Shown: one piece after another, positions 1 through 11,296 of the stretch
Layout: each line of letters opens with the position of its first letter
Position numbering within the stretch: the first letter of the stretch is position 1
NCBI RefSeq assembly: GCF_040412425.1
Contig: NC_089766.1
Span: forward strand, 18,514,274-18,578,273
DNA from: Macrobrachium rosenbergii
Lineage: Eukaryota > Arthropoda > Malacostraca > Decapoda > Palaemonidae
Reading direction: 5' to 3'
Length of the DNA stretch: 64,000 nucleotides
The notes under the pieces: model-generated
The model's database searches: none
What the model was told of the DNA's origin: nothing
Seen by the model: the letters and a program-made list of their open reading frames with translations, nothing else
Made by a program: the position numbers and the translations under genes

Positions 1-73
1 CTCTCTCTCTCTCTTTCCTGTCCTGAGTGCACTTTCTTCCAGAGCAACCATCTGGTCTATATCTTCCTATTTA

Positions 74-144
<71 letters not shown>

Positions 145-178
145 GTCCTGAGTGCACTTTCTTCCAGAGCGACCATCT

Positions 179-252
<74 letters not shown>

Positions 253-303
253 GTCCTGAGTGCACTTTCTTCCAGAGCAACCATCTGGTCTATATCTTTA
301 TTT

Positions 304-389
<86 letters not shown>

Positions 390-440
390 GTCCTGAGTGC
401 ACTTTCTTCCAGAACAACCATCTGGTCTATATCTTTATTT

Positions 441-517
<77 letters not shown>

Positions 518-560
518 AGTGCATTTTCCAGAGTTGCCACCCGTTCTGTATTTTTATTTA
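1..560. repeat. Compound satellite: (CT)n alternating with a conserved 40-60 bp spacer
   Basis: Four well conserved spacers start near 17, 142, 250 and 387, each opening with CCTGTCCTGAGTGCAC and containing an ATCTGGT motif. They are separated by 65-80 bp (CT)n blocks. A fifth, degenerate spacer starts near 515. The second spacer lacks the TATATCTT tail present in the others. Reading frames through the block are SLSL or RERE artefacts, not proteins. Confidence 0.9.
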
Positions 561-847
561 TTCAGTGTTCCATTACTTTTACTTATGTAATATTTCCAAT
601 ATTTCCCGGCCGTTCCATCTGGTCTTCATCCTCATCCTGCCAAATCTGCTACGTTTCTGATTAGAAAATGAGGAGGATTAGACGGATAAAGCATCCTTTC
701 TCTTTATGATACTCTTGGGATTTTACTTAAATTTTCCTTTATTTAATATTTTGTTAATTTATCTATTTTTCCAATGACTGATCTCTTTCTGTATTTCCCT
801 TTACCTTCTGTTACTTCTTTCAAATGAACACCGCATTCGATGGAAGC
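561..847. other. Unassigned AT-rich sequence
   Basis: No gene, RNA or repeat family recognised between the compound satellite and the LINE 3' fragment. Confidence 0.6.
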
Positions 848-907
848 TGGAATCTCTAGTCATTGGCTCCTGTGGTGGGCTTGTTCCACATGAATAGGGT
901 TCACCTT

Positions 908-989
<82 letters not shown>
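848..989 (+). mobile_element. LINE 3'-end fragment with (AAT)n tail
   Basis: About 60 bp of LINE 3' sequence (ending GTTCCACATGAATAGGG then TTCACCTTCTG) runs straight into (AAT)n at 911-989. The same boundary occurs in reverse orientation at 26.5 kb and 61.9 kb, which identifies the AAT array as the element's 3' tail. Only the very end of the element is present, as expected for extreme 5' truncation. Confidence 0.65.
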
Positions 990-1865
990 TTGAGATTTGG
1001 GTTGAAGTTTCTTGTGTTACCACAGGATCAATTTGATATCGGCAAATGTCCATACAATCGATTAGCAGGAACGAATTGTCTAGGGCGTGGAGTAAGCCAC
1101 GAAGTATTCAGCGTTTAAGATTGGATGACCTTAAACTCTGGGAATTGAAGAAAAGGTCCATAATGCACTGGAGGTTAACAAGCTGCTGTAGTAGTCTTGT
1201 TGAGGACCTCTGCTCTCTGTCACCCAACAGAGACGTAAACGCATTGAAAGGGATATTGTGTATAACATTTCATCCTCCCTTGTGTGGGATTGATAATTTC
1301 CCCACTGGACCAAGTGTGTGTGATTTTATAACGAGAAATGTTTGGACAGAGCTTCATTACCACCTCTGGGTTTTATTTTGGAAATGACAAGAAGTTGGAC
1401 AGTTTAGTTCAAAGACAACTCATTCCATCTTGAGCTGTTTTTTGCGTGTTTTCAATCAAGGCGTTTTATATCTTGTTTGCAGGTGATGATGGCCTGATCT
1501 TGTAGTTTTTCAGAGACTTTTCTAAGTGTTCAGGGCAGTTTTTTGTTTGATGTTTTACTCAACAGTCTCTTTTGGGATTATTTTTCTGTACAAGAACCAC
1601 TAATCCAACAGTTGAGGTAATATGTGACAACATTTTTGAGATGGTAAAGAGATATGCAAACTCCCAACAGAGGTTTTTTAAATCTAAACAGTCTGCCACA
1701 AACAAAGAATCTAGTGCTTCAAATGTTAAATCTCTTAATTAACCCCTCAGGAAAAGATAAACCTGAAGCAATGTGATTATTATGTACTACAAATAATGTA
1801 CCTCCTACCCATGCAATTTTTAATTGTGAGAAATTCCCTAATGCAAAGACAAACAAGTTGAAAAG
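990..1865. other. Unassigned sequence upstream of the BEL/Pao coding remains
   Basis: A 113-codon frame at 1046-1387 has no recognisable motif. The stretch could hold decayed Gag sequence, since Gag zinc knuckles follow, but I cannot show that. I see no copy of the putative 3' LTR here, so the element's 5' LTR appears absent or unrecognisable. Confidence 0.4.
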
Positions 1866-1876
1866 CCTTTAAACGT

Positions 1877-1975
1877 TGTCACAAATGTACTGGCAATCAT
1901 GATGCTTAGAAATGCAATTTCAACTTTAAATCAAAATGTAAATATTGTTCTGATTTGCATTTCTCTTTCCTGTGT
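1877..1975 (+). pseudogene. BEL/Pao Gag nucleocapsid zinc knuckles (broken)
   Basis: One frame shows two consecutive C-x2-C-x3-H-x4-C knuckles (CHKCTGNH, then CKYCSDLH), the type that binds retroelement RNA. An in-frame stop lies inside the first knuckle and another follows soon after the second, so this Gag is not expressible. Confidence 0.65.
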
Positions 1976-2205
1976 ATGTTCGAAAACTGAACAAAAACAC
2001 AAGCAGCAAAAGGAAAAACACTACCAATAATGGAATGAGCCATGTAACGAAGAGTCAGTCAAACGTAGTTTTACCTACGTTTACAGTCACTCTACCAAAT
2101 GGAAATGCCATCAGATGTTTGAAAGATGGTGGATCCCAACTTTCATTTGTAACAGATGAAATTGCTGATATTTGTAATTGTAATGTCTTTATAATGCCAT
2201 TTTGA
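1972..2205 (+). pseudogene. BEL/Pao aspartic protease fragment (peptidase A17-like)
   Basis: The 77-residue frame contains a beta strand followed by CLKDGGSQLSFV near residues 48-60. This aligns with the family's active-site loop, normally a D-[ST]-G-S form; here the middle residue is Gly, which would impair catalysis. The frame ends soon after, and the following ~300 bp up to 2530 have no single open frame. Confidence 0.7.
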
Positions 2206-2530
2206 CAACCGTTAATGGTTTTAATGGGTCCAAAACTTATTCTAGTAGACTTGTTCAGTTGGAATTTTTTAGGCAAATGCCTGAGAGTGGTAAATGCCGT
2301 CTGTATTCCTAGAATAAGGACCTCCTTTTCATTATCGGGCTTAGCCCCAATTGTTAATATGTTTTTGGCTAGAGGATATTCATTGAACAGATGAGTTTCT
2401 TCTCGAAAATGATTTTAATTTTCATAAGTTTGATTTCTTGTTAGGGCAGACTATGATTATTATTTGCCCACTAATTCACATGTAATTCATCCTACTATGC
2501 CTTCGACATACCAAGAGTCCCATTGGAGTC

Positions 2531-3226
2531 TTGTTTGTGGGTAATCTGGATAGGTTGTATGATAGTTTACCTTTTTTGCCAGATTCAGCCAACACGGCCT
2601 TATCCAAAGAAGCTGCAACTCCAACACTCTCTCGCTCTATTTCTGATAATTTTATAGATATTGGAAGTGATTGCAGAGGTACCATTTCAAATTCCTTTGC
2701 AGTTGATCTCTGTGGAGTTCAGGGTTGTAGTGAACACGGACGTATTGCCAAAGATGAAGTCGAGGGAGGTACGATAAATGATGATTATGATACCTTGTTA
2801 TCATGTAAATATGTTCTTGATGATGAAGTTGAATGTTGTGATGAGCAGGATCAAGAAAATGAGGATATTATTGATTTTGTATTGCATTCAACATTAAGAA
2901 ACGAAGACGGAAGACTTATCATGCCTTTGCTATGGAAGAGTAATGTTTCTAATCTTCTTGCAAAAAATGAGAATTTAGCAGTGGCAATTTTAAAGTCTAT
3001 TCGCACTAAATATCAACATCAACCGAAATTGCTGCAGATGATTGATCAAACCTTCAAAGAACAGCTAGAGGAGGGTGTTATTGAGGAAATTACAGATTTG
3101 GACTCCTTCAAAGAAAGCCACCCTTTCTACAGCTTCCTGCCTCATATGCCTGTGTTTCGTTTGAATAGAGAAACAACAAAGTGCCGCGTAGTCTGTTTTG
3201 TCAAATTTAAAGGAGAAATGCTCTGA
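2531..3226 (+). pseudogene. BEL/Pao Pol: protease-RT connection and start of RT
   Basis: This 231-codon segment has an acidic linker and then the start of RT. Near its end it reads FLPHMPVFRLNRETTKCRVV, matching the BEL/Pao 'LPHHPV...TTK.RVV' region. The frame is lost just where the next RT motif should begin, and the protein continues in another frame from about 3198. Confidence 0.8.
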
Positions 3227-3742
3227 TAAGAAATTAGTTGTCAGTCATAACCAGGCTATGTTGGGGGACCTTGTATGTTTGAAGATTTCTACAGCAATTC
3301 TACAACTTAGATTTGATAATTATCTGCTATGTTTTGATATAAAGAAGGCATTTTTGTCCATTGGATTGAAGGAAATTGATGAGACTTTTACTGTATTGGT
3401 TTCTGTAATATTACCAAAGGAGATTACAAACTTGTTGCTTACAAACACAACAGGCTACCTTTTGGCCTTAAATCAAGCCCAGCATTACTTATGTTAGGTC
3501 TCTACAAGATTCTCATTGTAGATGCAGAGACAGACCCTCCTGAATTGCAAAAGTTGAAGAGGTTGATATACAGTTTGTCTTATATGGATAACCTAGCTGT
3601 GACAGCAAATTCAACTGAAGATCTCAATGGGCTTTTAATAATTTGTCAAGCATATTTGCTCCTTACAAAATCTACTTGCAACATTTTTTACAAACTCTTC
3701 TTTGCAAGAGGACTTGGATGTAATGTCAGAAACGTCCACTGA
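3198..3742 (+). pseudogene. BEL/Pao reverse transcriptase core (two frames)
   Basis: The first frame carries RT motif A as CFDIKKAFLSIGL, with the catalytic Asp kept. A frame change near 3490 leads to motif C as YMDN, where the second catalytic Asp of Y-x-D-D has become Asn. The polymerase would be inactive even if the frame were intact. Confidence 0.8.
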
Positions 3743-4466
3743 TGATAAAGTGAAACTTTTGGGTCTTTCATGGATGAGAGATAGTGACACCCTTGCCACT
3801 ATAAAACTTAATCTGAACCCAGAAGCTACAACAAAGCGTCAGATTTTATCAAGCATTGCTTCTAATTTTGATGTGTTCAATTTTAATGCCCCACTTTTAA
3901 ATAGGGCTAGACTATTTTTTCAGAGACTACAATACAGGAGTGATTTGGATTGGGATACTCACCTTACCATGGACTTGCAAAGAGAATGGACAAATATCAC
4001 TAATCAAGTGAATTCTGCTCCTGAAATAAAAGTACCACGAGGTATGGGCAAGAGATCTGATTCATGTAAACTCATTGGTTTCACAGATGCTTCAAAGCAA
4101 ATGTATGCTACAGTTATCTATATGAAGAATCTCGACTCAGGCAAAGTAAGTTTTGTACTTTCAAAGAACAAGCTTCTGAACAAAACTGTTGCCATTAAAT
4201 CTATCCCTTGCTTGGAATTTTTGGCTGTTGCACTTGGAGTTGAAGTTCTTCATGACCTAAGACAGGAATTGTCAGGCCCTAATGCTTTATGTCCTATTAA
4301 CATTGTTGGTATGGAGTTGTACACAGATAGTTCTATTTGTCTTAACTGGATTAATTTACATTTTAATAAACTGGATAAAATGAAGAATGTCTGTTATGGT
4401 AAAGAACAAATTGCATACTATTTCCAGGTTATGCGAAAAATTTCAAATTACCTTCTCATTTTGTGA
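3702..4466 (+). pseudogene. BEL/Pao RT connection and RNase H
   Basis: After motif C this frame gives the RT thumb/connection (LLGLSWMRDSDTL...) and RNase H signatures: GFTDASKQMYATVIY, and later ELYTDSSICLNWI. At least two acidic residues typical of the RNase H site remain. It breaks near 4440, and the downstream protein continues in the frame starting at about 4387. Confidence 0.8.
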
Positions 4467-5619
4467 AGGTCAGGAAAATCCAGCAGACATGGCCAGCCGT
4501 CCTGTTAGTTACTATCTACTGAGCAAGTCCAACTTTTATATTGGGCCACATTTTTTGAAGTCTGATGACCTGCCAGTTGATGTCAATATGGCTGAAATGT
4601 GCAGCGAAACAACTCTCTTAGAAAACCCATTAATTGAGGTTGATAAATTTTCATCTTTTTCAAAACTTGTCAGAATTTACAGGTATGTTCTTCAATTTCT
4701 TAATAATTGTAAAAGAAAGATGAAAGAGAAGAACCCCCAGCAATATCAACATATTCAATGTCTTGACGATGTTTCCTTGCACAAGGTTGCAGTATCGTTC
4801 CTTGTTAGATTTGATCAGTATCAGGAATTTAAGGAAATTTTTGAGTACTTTTCTAATTCAGGTAAAACACTGAAAAGTATTCCAGACCTTGTTGCCAAAT
4901 TCAACATTTTTGTTGATGAGAAAGGAATTTTAAGAATAAAAAGCAAGTGCTTTCGTAAAAACCAAATGAACAGGGAACAACTAAATCCAATTTTGCTATC
5001 AAAGACCAGCCCTTTGACAAAGGCAATAATATTAGATGTTCACCATCGCACTAAACATGCTGGCTTTTATACACTGCTTTCTGAAATAAGGAAGCAGTAT
5101 TTTATCATTCATGCATTTTCAACCATACAAGGGGTTCTTAGATCGTGCATAACTTGTAAACGTCTTAATGGTCGCCCTGTTAGGTTAAATCAGAGTGCAT
5201 ACAGAGAAGACCGGTTGATGCCTTCTAATATACCCTTTCGTTATGTCTATTTAGATTACATTGGACCCTTCTCAGTCTTGGACAATAAGCAAAAAAAGAA
5301 AGTCTGGATTCTTATTGTAACATGCATGTGGAGTAGGGCTATAAATTTGAAGATTTGTCATGACTTGACTGCTGCTATGTTCCTACGGGCCTTACAGTTG
5401 CACGTCTTTGATTATGGAATACCAGAAAAGGTGTTTTCGGATTTGGGATCGCAGATTGTAAGTGGATTAAACACTGTGAAGGCCTTTCTGTCAGATTCAG
5501 CTACATATAATTATATGGTAACAAATGGTATATCATGTTTGCAATTCGAACAATATTTTAAGGGTCACAGTCAGCTAGGATCATTAGTGAATCCTGTGTC
5601 AAAATTGTTAAGAAGTTGA
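4387..5619 (+). pseudogene. BEL/Pao integrase (zinc-binding and catalytic core)
   Basis: The longest open segment of the element (410 codons). It begins with the end of RNase H (GQENPADMASR). An HHCC-type integrase zinc finger follows (HHRTKHAG ... CITCKRLNG), then the rve core with Asp in YLDYIGPF and Asp in VFSDLGSQ. The third catalytic acidic residue is not in this frame: the frame shifts near 5560-5620, before the expected Glu. Neighbouring segments show it belongs to the same Pol polyprotein. Confidence 0.85.
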
Positions 5620-5773
5620 TATATGGATCAGTTAAGAAAAATGTTTTGTCTATATTAGATTTTGAATTTGTGATGTTAGAGGTTAATCATATTGCAAATC
5701 GCAGGCCTATTGCGTTTTTAAAGAAGGCCTTCGAAAGGTTGACCTAGAATTTCCAGCTCCAATAACTCCTGAA

Positions 5774-6397
5774 ATGCTATTAAAAGGTTATGAGCTAGCT
5801 TCTGTAAATATTATTCCAGATCTCCAGTCTCTTCCAGATGACGAGCTTCCATGGGATCACGAGCATATCAAAGATGCTTATTCCAAGCTCCGGAAAGTTA
5901 GGGATAAGTTGAGGGATATATACAACGGTGAGTTTATGGCCCAGATGATACAGCAAGCAACCGATAAAAAGTCCAGATATGTTCCAAAGAAACATCATAA
6001 GCTGAAGAGGGGGGACATTGTACTCATTAGGGATCACATGCAAAAACCAACGAATTATGACATGGCACGAATTCTAGACGTAAAAGAAAACGAACTAGAA
6101 GAAGTAACAGGAGCTGTGTTATTAAAGGGAAATGGATCAAAGGTACATTATCATTCTGAATCTTTAATTCCTCTCTTGACTGTCGAGGACCATGAATTTC
6201 ATGATGGTAGGGTGCCTAATGCAATTAGAGAGGAAAACAAAAAGCAAGCAGAAGCTAAGCCTTTGCACAGGCAGCCAAAATTGCCAAAGCAAGGATTAAG
6301 CAGACTTACATTGCAGATGATTCTTAATGCAATTCATTGTCTACATGGCAATGTTTTACCTTCGGCAAAACATTCCATCGTCGGGCCGGAGTGTTAG
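5774..6397 (+). pseudogene. BEL/Pao integrase C-terminal domain
   Basis: This 207-codon frame follows the integrase core after one more frame break. It contains ELPWDHEHIKDAYSKLRKV, a Lys-rich stretch and LKRGDIVLIRDH, matching the SH3-like C-terminal domain usual at the end of BEL/Pao Pol. It stops in the purine-rich tract taken as the LTR junction. Confidence 0.75.
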
Positions 6398-7340
6398 AAA
6401 ATAAAGTTAACACTATTTCTAATTCTTTGTATATATTTATTTATTTACTAATATTTTTGTTTTCATTTAAACTGGGAAATTACCTATTTTTAAGTAATTA
6501 ATATCGTTCAGGTTTCTGAATCAAATGCTGATTATTTTATTGCTTTGATATTGATTACTTAATTATTTAAATAATGGTTCTTTAAAGTTAAAGTAATAAT
6601 AATTGTTTAATGTTAAAATAATAATTATATTAGTTTAAATACCTTGCCAAGCCTTTACTGCTCTTTAAAATGCAGTTAAACTACTGAACATTTTGATACT
6701 GCCTGTTTACATATTTCCTCTCCAGGAGTGATCTACTGTTCTTTACTTCACTGTTCTTTTCGGAGAGCCTGGAGAAGTCAGTACTTAAGCAGCCATTAAA
6801 GGAGGTAACACATCCTACCTCCGGTCAGGTACTCATCATCCATGGAGTGACTTACCTTTTAACCGACACACATAAGCTGGACATCATCGCCATATCTTCT
6901 GCCGGCTCATGACTCTACCACTTACCATTAGATTGCAGTGAATATTTACCTACATCTGCCAAAGGATTACTTACAAAGGGTTACTTACAGAAGCAGAAGG
7001 ATTACTCACCTTCATCGCCGTGCCTCCACTTCAAAAGCATTAGGTGAGGCAAGGTTACTTTTCTTAAATTACAAGTTAAAATTCATTTATTAATTTTCTT
7101 GCATATTCATTTAAACTTAATTGATTCAGTGATCTACTCGTCTTATTAAAGTGCTCTATTCCGTTTCAATACTCTGCTCGTTTTTGACAAATAGCGTTTA
7201 TTCTCAGATTGTTTGTGTTCGTATGGAGGAGAGGTTAATCGCATCCAATACCGTACAGTATATATTTTCAATTAAGGCATCGACGGCAAACCTCTTCCGA
7301 GTGCATACAGCAATAATTCTTCACGGCAGATATTGAAATC
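6392..7340 (+). repeat. Putative 3' LTR of the BEL/Pao element
   Basis: It starts TGTTAG immediately after the purine tract at the end of Pol. It holds AATAAA-like and TTAAA-rich stretches and no open frame. No matching 5' LTR was found in the window, so the right boundary is a guess and the assignment rests on position only. Confidence 0.4.
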
Positions 7341-7698
7341 TAAAACGAACCTATGTGTACATAATTTTGCATTTTTTCGAATTTTTTAATATTGTTAAAT
7401 ATTTAATTTTTCTTTTCAATATTAATATTAATTATTTACTGTTTTTATTCGAAACCTTATTAAATTATTCCCTGAAAGGATATTGAATATTCAGTTTAAC
7501 ATTCATTCATCATACATCTTAAATTATTTTTCTATTGCGAAACCCCTCACGACGGAGATGCAACCGAGTACGGGACCTTCCCCTGAAAAAAGAGGGACGC
7601 CATGTCTTAAAAACTAACCATAGAATTTTCTTGAAAATAATCTTATGTTTCCTACACCCACATTATGTTTCTCACACCCAAGTTACTCCAGAGGTACT
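7341..7698. other. Unassigned AT-rich sequence
   Basis: Nothing recognised, apart from a GC-richer stretch (7545-7605) of unknown origin. Confidence 0.5.
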
Positions 7699-7741
7699 AA
7701 TCTAACCTAACCTAACCCAACCTAGCTTAACCTAACCTAAC
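7699..7741 (-). repeat. Interstitial telomere-like (CCTAA)n tract
   Basis: About eight near-perfect CCTAA units (TTAGG on the minus strand), with a few substitutions such as CCCAA and CTAGC. TTAGG is the ancestral arthropod telomere repeat. The tract lies inside ordinary sequence, so it is interstitial. Confidence 0.75.
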
Positions 7742-8825
7742 GAGACGAGACATGTGGGGGGGGGGAGAGGAGCCATCCTCCTGCGAAAGAGGTTGGAAAC
7801 AGGACCCTCTGGTGATGATGTGAGGATACAGAAAGTTGAGATACTGAGGCCAAATGGGGAAACAGGAAGGAAGATGTTTTATAGAGGTTCCTTCAGTGAC
7901 CTCCTTTGAGGAAGTTAAAAGTTGAAGTGTTTAACCTAACTGTTATATTTCAGGCTTTTGTCAAGAATGCAGATGATTTTTTTTTTATTACTGGGAATGA
8001 ATTTATCATATCCAGTGTTTTTCCTCAGAGGTACAGTAAGGGCCGCCTTAAATATGTAACTCTGGGCTCGTAATGCAGTCTTCTTGCTTGAAACACGTAA
8101 AGATATCTTGAATATTCTTTCAGAAAAGACTCATTTAGGTCAGTGGGAATTATTTTTCAAGATGAGAAAGGCTACCATAGAATCTTGCCTTAGGTGGAGG
8201 GAATCCATAATTATAAATTCAACTGGAAGAACTGTCTATGCAGTTATATTTTGTCAAAAACCCATGAAATGAGATCTTTCTTCATTGGTTCATTAGCTTT
8301 AATATTAAAATATACTAATATATTGCTTATGCAAAAGCACTGTTTAAGAAACCTGATACCTTAATTTGCATGGAACGGGTCCTCTGGTGTATATTATTAC
8401 TTTTAACAGGATTTAAGACAAAGATCCCTGTTAATTCAGTGTGTATATGATTGCACAAGTAAATAACATGATTTCACATAATATCAGAAGATGGTGTCCT
8501 TTTAGAATATTCAAACTGAATTTGCTGTATTACACAGAAGATATGGTTCTTAGCATCTCGTGATATCCAAAATTCGGAAAAAAATAGTTTGTAGAACATT
8601 GGTCTTTCCATGAATCGAGTTTGAAAGCAAGTGTATGATATTTTCTTTCTCTTTCAGTTAAGGCCTTCCTGAGAACCTGGGATTTGGTGATGACACAAGA
8701 GATATTGTCATCGTAGCAAAGTGCCTTTGGCTATTTGATAACAAACAGGAACTCTAGATTGGCGTGAAGGATGTAGAAAGAAGCTTCAGGAAGAAGTTTT
8801 ACTCCAGCATGGTAAGTTGTGTGCA
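7742..8825. other. Unassigned intergenic sequence
   Basis: Only short chance frames; no recognised family. Confidence 0.5.
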
Positions 8826-8830
8826 AGATA

Positions 8831-8976
8831 GTTGTATTAATTTTCTGGTACCTGTTCCCAGCATTTAGTTGTATTCATTTTCTGGTACCTGTTTCAGCAT
8901 TTAGTTGTATTCATTTTCTGGTACCTGTTTCAGCATTTAGTTACAATCATTCATTTTCTGGTACCTGTTCCAGCAT
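8831..8976. repeat. ~36-bp tandem repeat, four units
   Basis: The core TTTCTGGTACCTGTT occurs four times in succession, joined by CAGCATTTAGTTGTATTC. A fifth core is at about 9142. Confidence 0.9.
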
Positions 8977-9292
8977 ATTCTGATGAAAGTGGCCACTTAT
9001 TTTGAGGCATCATATGGCATGATTACAAAGAATTACTGGCACAGTTGAAATCATTCTTATTTAAAACTAGTATTTCAGAAAGTACACTGACCTTTTATTT
9101 CAAAATGCTTGTAGAGTCAGCAAGATACCTAGGTGCATTCATTTTCTGGTACCTGTTCCAGCATTTTCTGAAAAAAGTGGCACTTAACACAATTGCAAGG
9201 AATTACTTACACAATTAAAATTTTCTTGTTTAAAACTAGGGTTTTATAAGGTAAATTATCATTTATTTCAAAATGCTTGTAGAGTCATTAGA
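8950..9292. repeat. ~160-bp direct duplication
   Basis: The segment from about 8950 to 9122 (starting at a TTTCTGGTACC core and ending ATGCTTGTAGAGTCA) is repeated with divergence from about 9135 to 9292. The shared blocks CAAAATGCTTGTAGAGTCA and TTTAAAACTAG show a tandem duplication. Confidence 0.8.
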
Positions 9293-11290
9293 ATGTGACA
9301 TATTTATTGCTTGTGGAACTACCACCTTCTTACAAAAGCACGAACCTAGACGAGAGAATTAAGCCTTTATATCGTGATAGGTTTAACCAGAGTCCCTCCT
9401 TTCCTCAAATAAATTTGCCCGTAACTGTACTCATAAGAATGTTACGAAGTTCTTTCAATTTTCAGGTTAACGATCCTCAACGGACAGACTTAAAATCCCT
9501 TCACTTCTCTGGAAGATAATTATTATACAATAACTGGTATGTCAAGTTCCCATCCTTGGATGAATGTTGGTGCCCTACAAAATAATCTAATCCAAGTAAG
9601 TGGTCGTAATATCTGCATATGATTTATCCCTATTGTAGACACTATCGTGTTTGTAATAGAACAATTGAATTATTGCCTTTATTCTGAGTCTTCCTTTCAC
9701 CTTTTAACCTCTGTAGTTGTCGCAAAAGTGGATGGTGATGGTTTATGCAGGTAAAATGTTTTAATAATATGACTAATTTATATTTAAAGAGAAACTCTTA
9801 TTGCCTAACACGCCTTAGAGCAGTATAATTTGCCTGAAACATCGAAGTTTAAAACAACAGAATTCGTGTTTTTTTTTTTTTTTTAGGTATTGACTGACTC
9901 TTAGGTAGTGGATATTTTCGTAGTTTTGTTTTCAAAAACACTGAAAAGGACATCTCTTCATTTGGGCACAATTTTAGACATTTTACCAAGCTTATTACTT
10001 TAGGATCAATGTTCCGCACTGAATCACAATTATGCAGATTTTAAGTAAGAACTCTCTGTGACAGAAGCATTGTAACTTAGATAGTTCCACTGACGTTTAA
10101 ATTCACCTTGCCAAGAGAGTTGTAAGTTTGGAAACTTTAGACCAAAACTATAATATAAACCATTTGTCTCCTATCAAGCCTTGGTTACAGTGAAAACCAA
10201 GAAGGATTCATAAAGGCTCATCAAATGCTCATTGATCTGGTGCAAGAAATTGTTGGAAGCCAATTCAAATCAGGGAAGAAGGTGGTGCAAAGTCTAAGGT
10301 CTTAAGAAGTGGCTTTAGTGTGTCCATGATGACATTAGCCTTGGCACAGGAAATTATTTTCATATTGTACCAAAACAGTTATCCAAAAACAGGCAACTGA
10401 AATAGGAAAAGAACCTAATGTCGAATTACTGGCTCTTTCCTGCTTCCTGCTGACGTCTCCTGAATTCAGGTGTATTGGTTTTATTTTCTATTCCCTCATA
10501 TTGGTTTATTCATCGATATAACTTGTCTGTGTGCAGGCTGATTTCTCTTTGGAGCCCTCTTGGGTTTATTGTAGTCTGTTGACTCTGTCCATAAGGGGTT
10601 TTCAGCTGAAGATTTAAAGAAAGCAAGAAAGACAGACAGTTCTATGAATAAGGAAGGTAATGAAGTAGACTGTAGGTAAAGAACTGAGTTTTACACCATA
10701 GGCAATCGTAGGATGTGTGAATCTGAACGTGAAAGGAATACTTCTGAATAGTGGAAGGACATGAAGAAGTAATGGGTTGGATGTCCTTTGGCAGTCAGTG
10801 TCCCTTAGTGAGTTTTGCAAGAGAGTCTGTAAGTGTTCAAGTGGTGCTGCTGCTTCTGTATGAGTGTCATTCACTTATCGTAAAATATCTTTCACACTAA
10901 CTCATTTCCTTATGTTGTGGTGGTTATAGTCTGCTCTTTCCCTTTCGAGCAAAAATGAATTAATTTGGAAAGTTTTCACTTTGTTCTGTGTTTTGACCGT
11001 TCCGAAATATGTAGTGGAGACTAAGAGTTTTACAAACGTTTAAAAAATTCCAGCATTAGTGTAGTTTTCTTAGAGTTCAATTAATAAAGCACAGCCAGTA
11101 AACTAGTTTCTTAGAGCAAACTAGAACAAACTTAAGTCAAGCCTTAGAGAGAAACATTTTCACTTTATTTTAATCATTATTGAATAAGGTGTTCCTGTAC
11201 TTCTAAGACAGGCTCCTCAAAGCAATTACTGTGTGTTTTTTTAAATGAACTGAAAGAAGGGAGTCAGAGTATTATGGTTTATCAACTCCA
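9293..11290. other. Unassigned intergenic sequence
   Basis: No supported gene. Poly-T at about 9869-9884. The short frames at 9295-9519 (+) and 10614-10874 (-) show no motif. Confidence 0.5.
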
Positions 11291-11296
11291 CAAAGG

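Larger units (their letters stand above)
1866..6391 (+). mobile_element. Degraded BEL/Pao LTR retrotransposon, internal region
   Basis: The order Gag zinc knuckles, aspartic protease, RT, RNase H, integrase zinc-binding domain, integrase core and basic C-terminal domain is the BEL/Pao arrangement. The reading frame changes at least five times, stops interrupt Gag and the region after the protease, and catalytic motifs are altered (protease D-G-G; RT Y-M-D-N). The copy is therefore a relic that cannot encode its own proteins. The 3' boundary is placed at a purine-rich GGGCCGGAG followed by TGTTAG, a typical polypurine-tract/LTR junction. Confidence 0.88.

Noticed and set aside
27..664. Open frames of Ser-Leu or Arg-Glu repeats over the CT arrays
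   Set aside because: Pure translation of dinucleotide repeats; the same artefact occurs at every (CT/AG)n and (AT)n array in the window.
1046..1387. 113-codon frame upstream of the BEL/Pao remains
   Set aside because: Position would suit Gag, but no recognisable Gag sequence; left unassigned.
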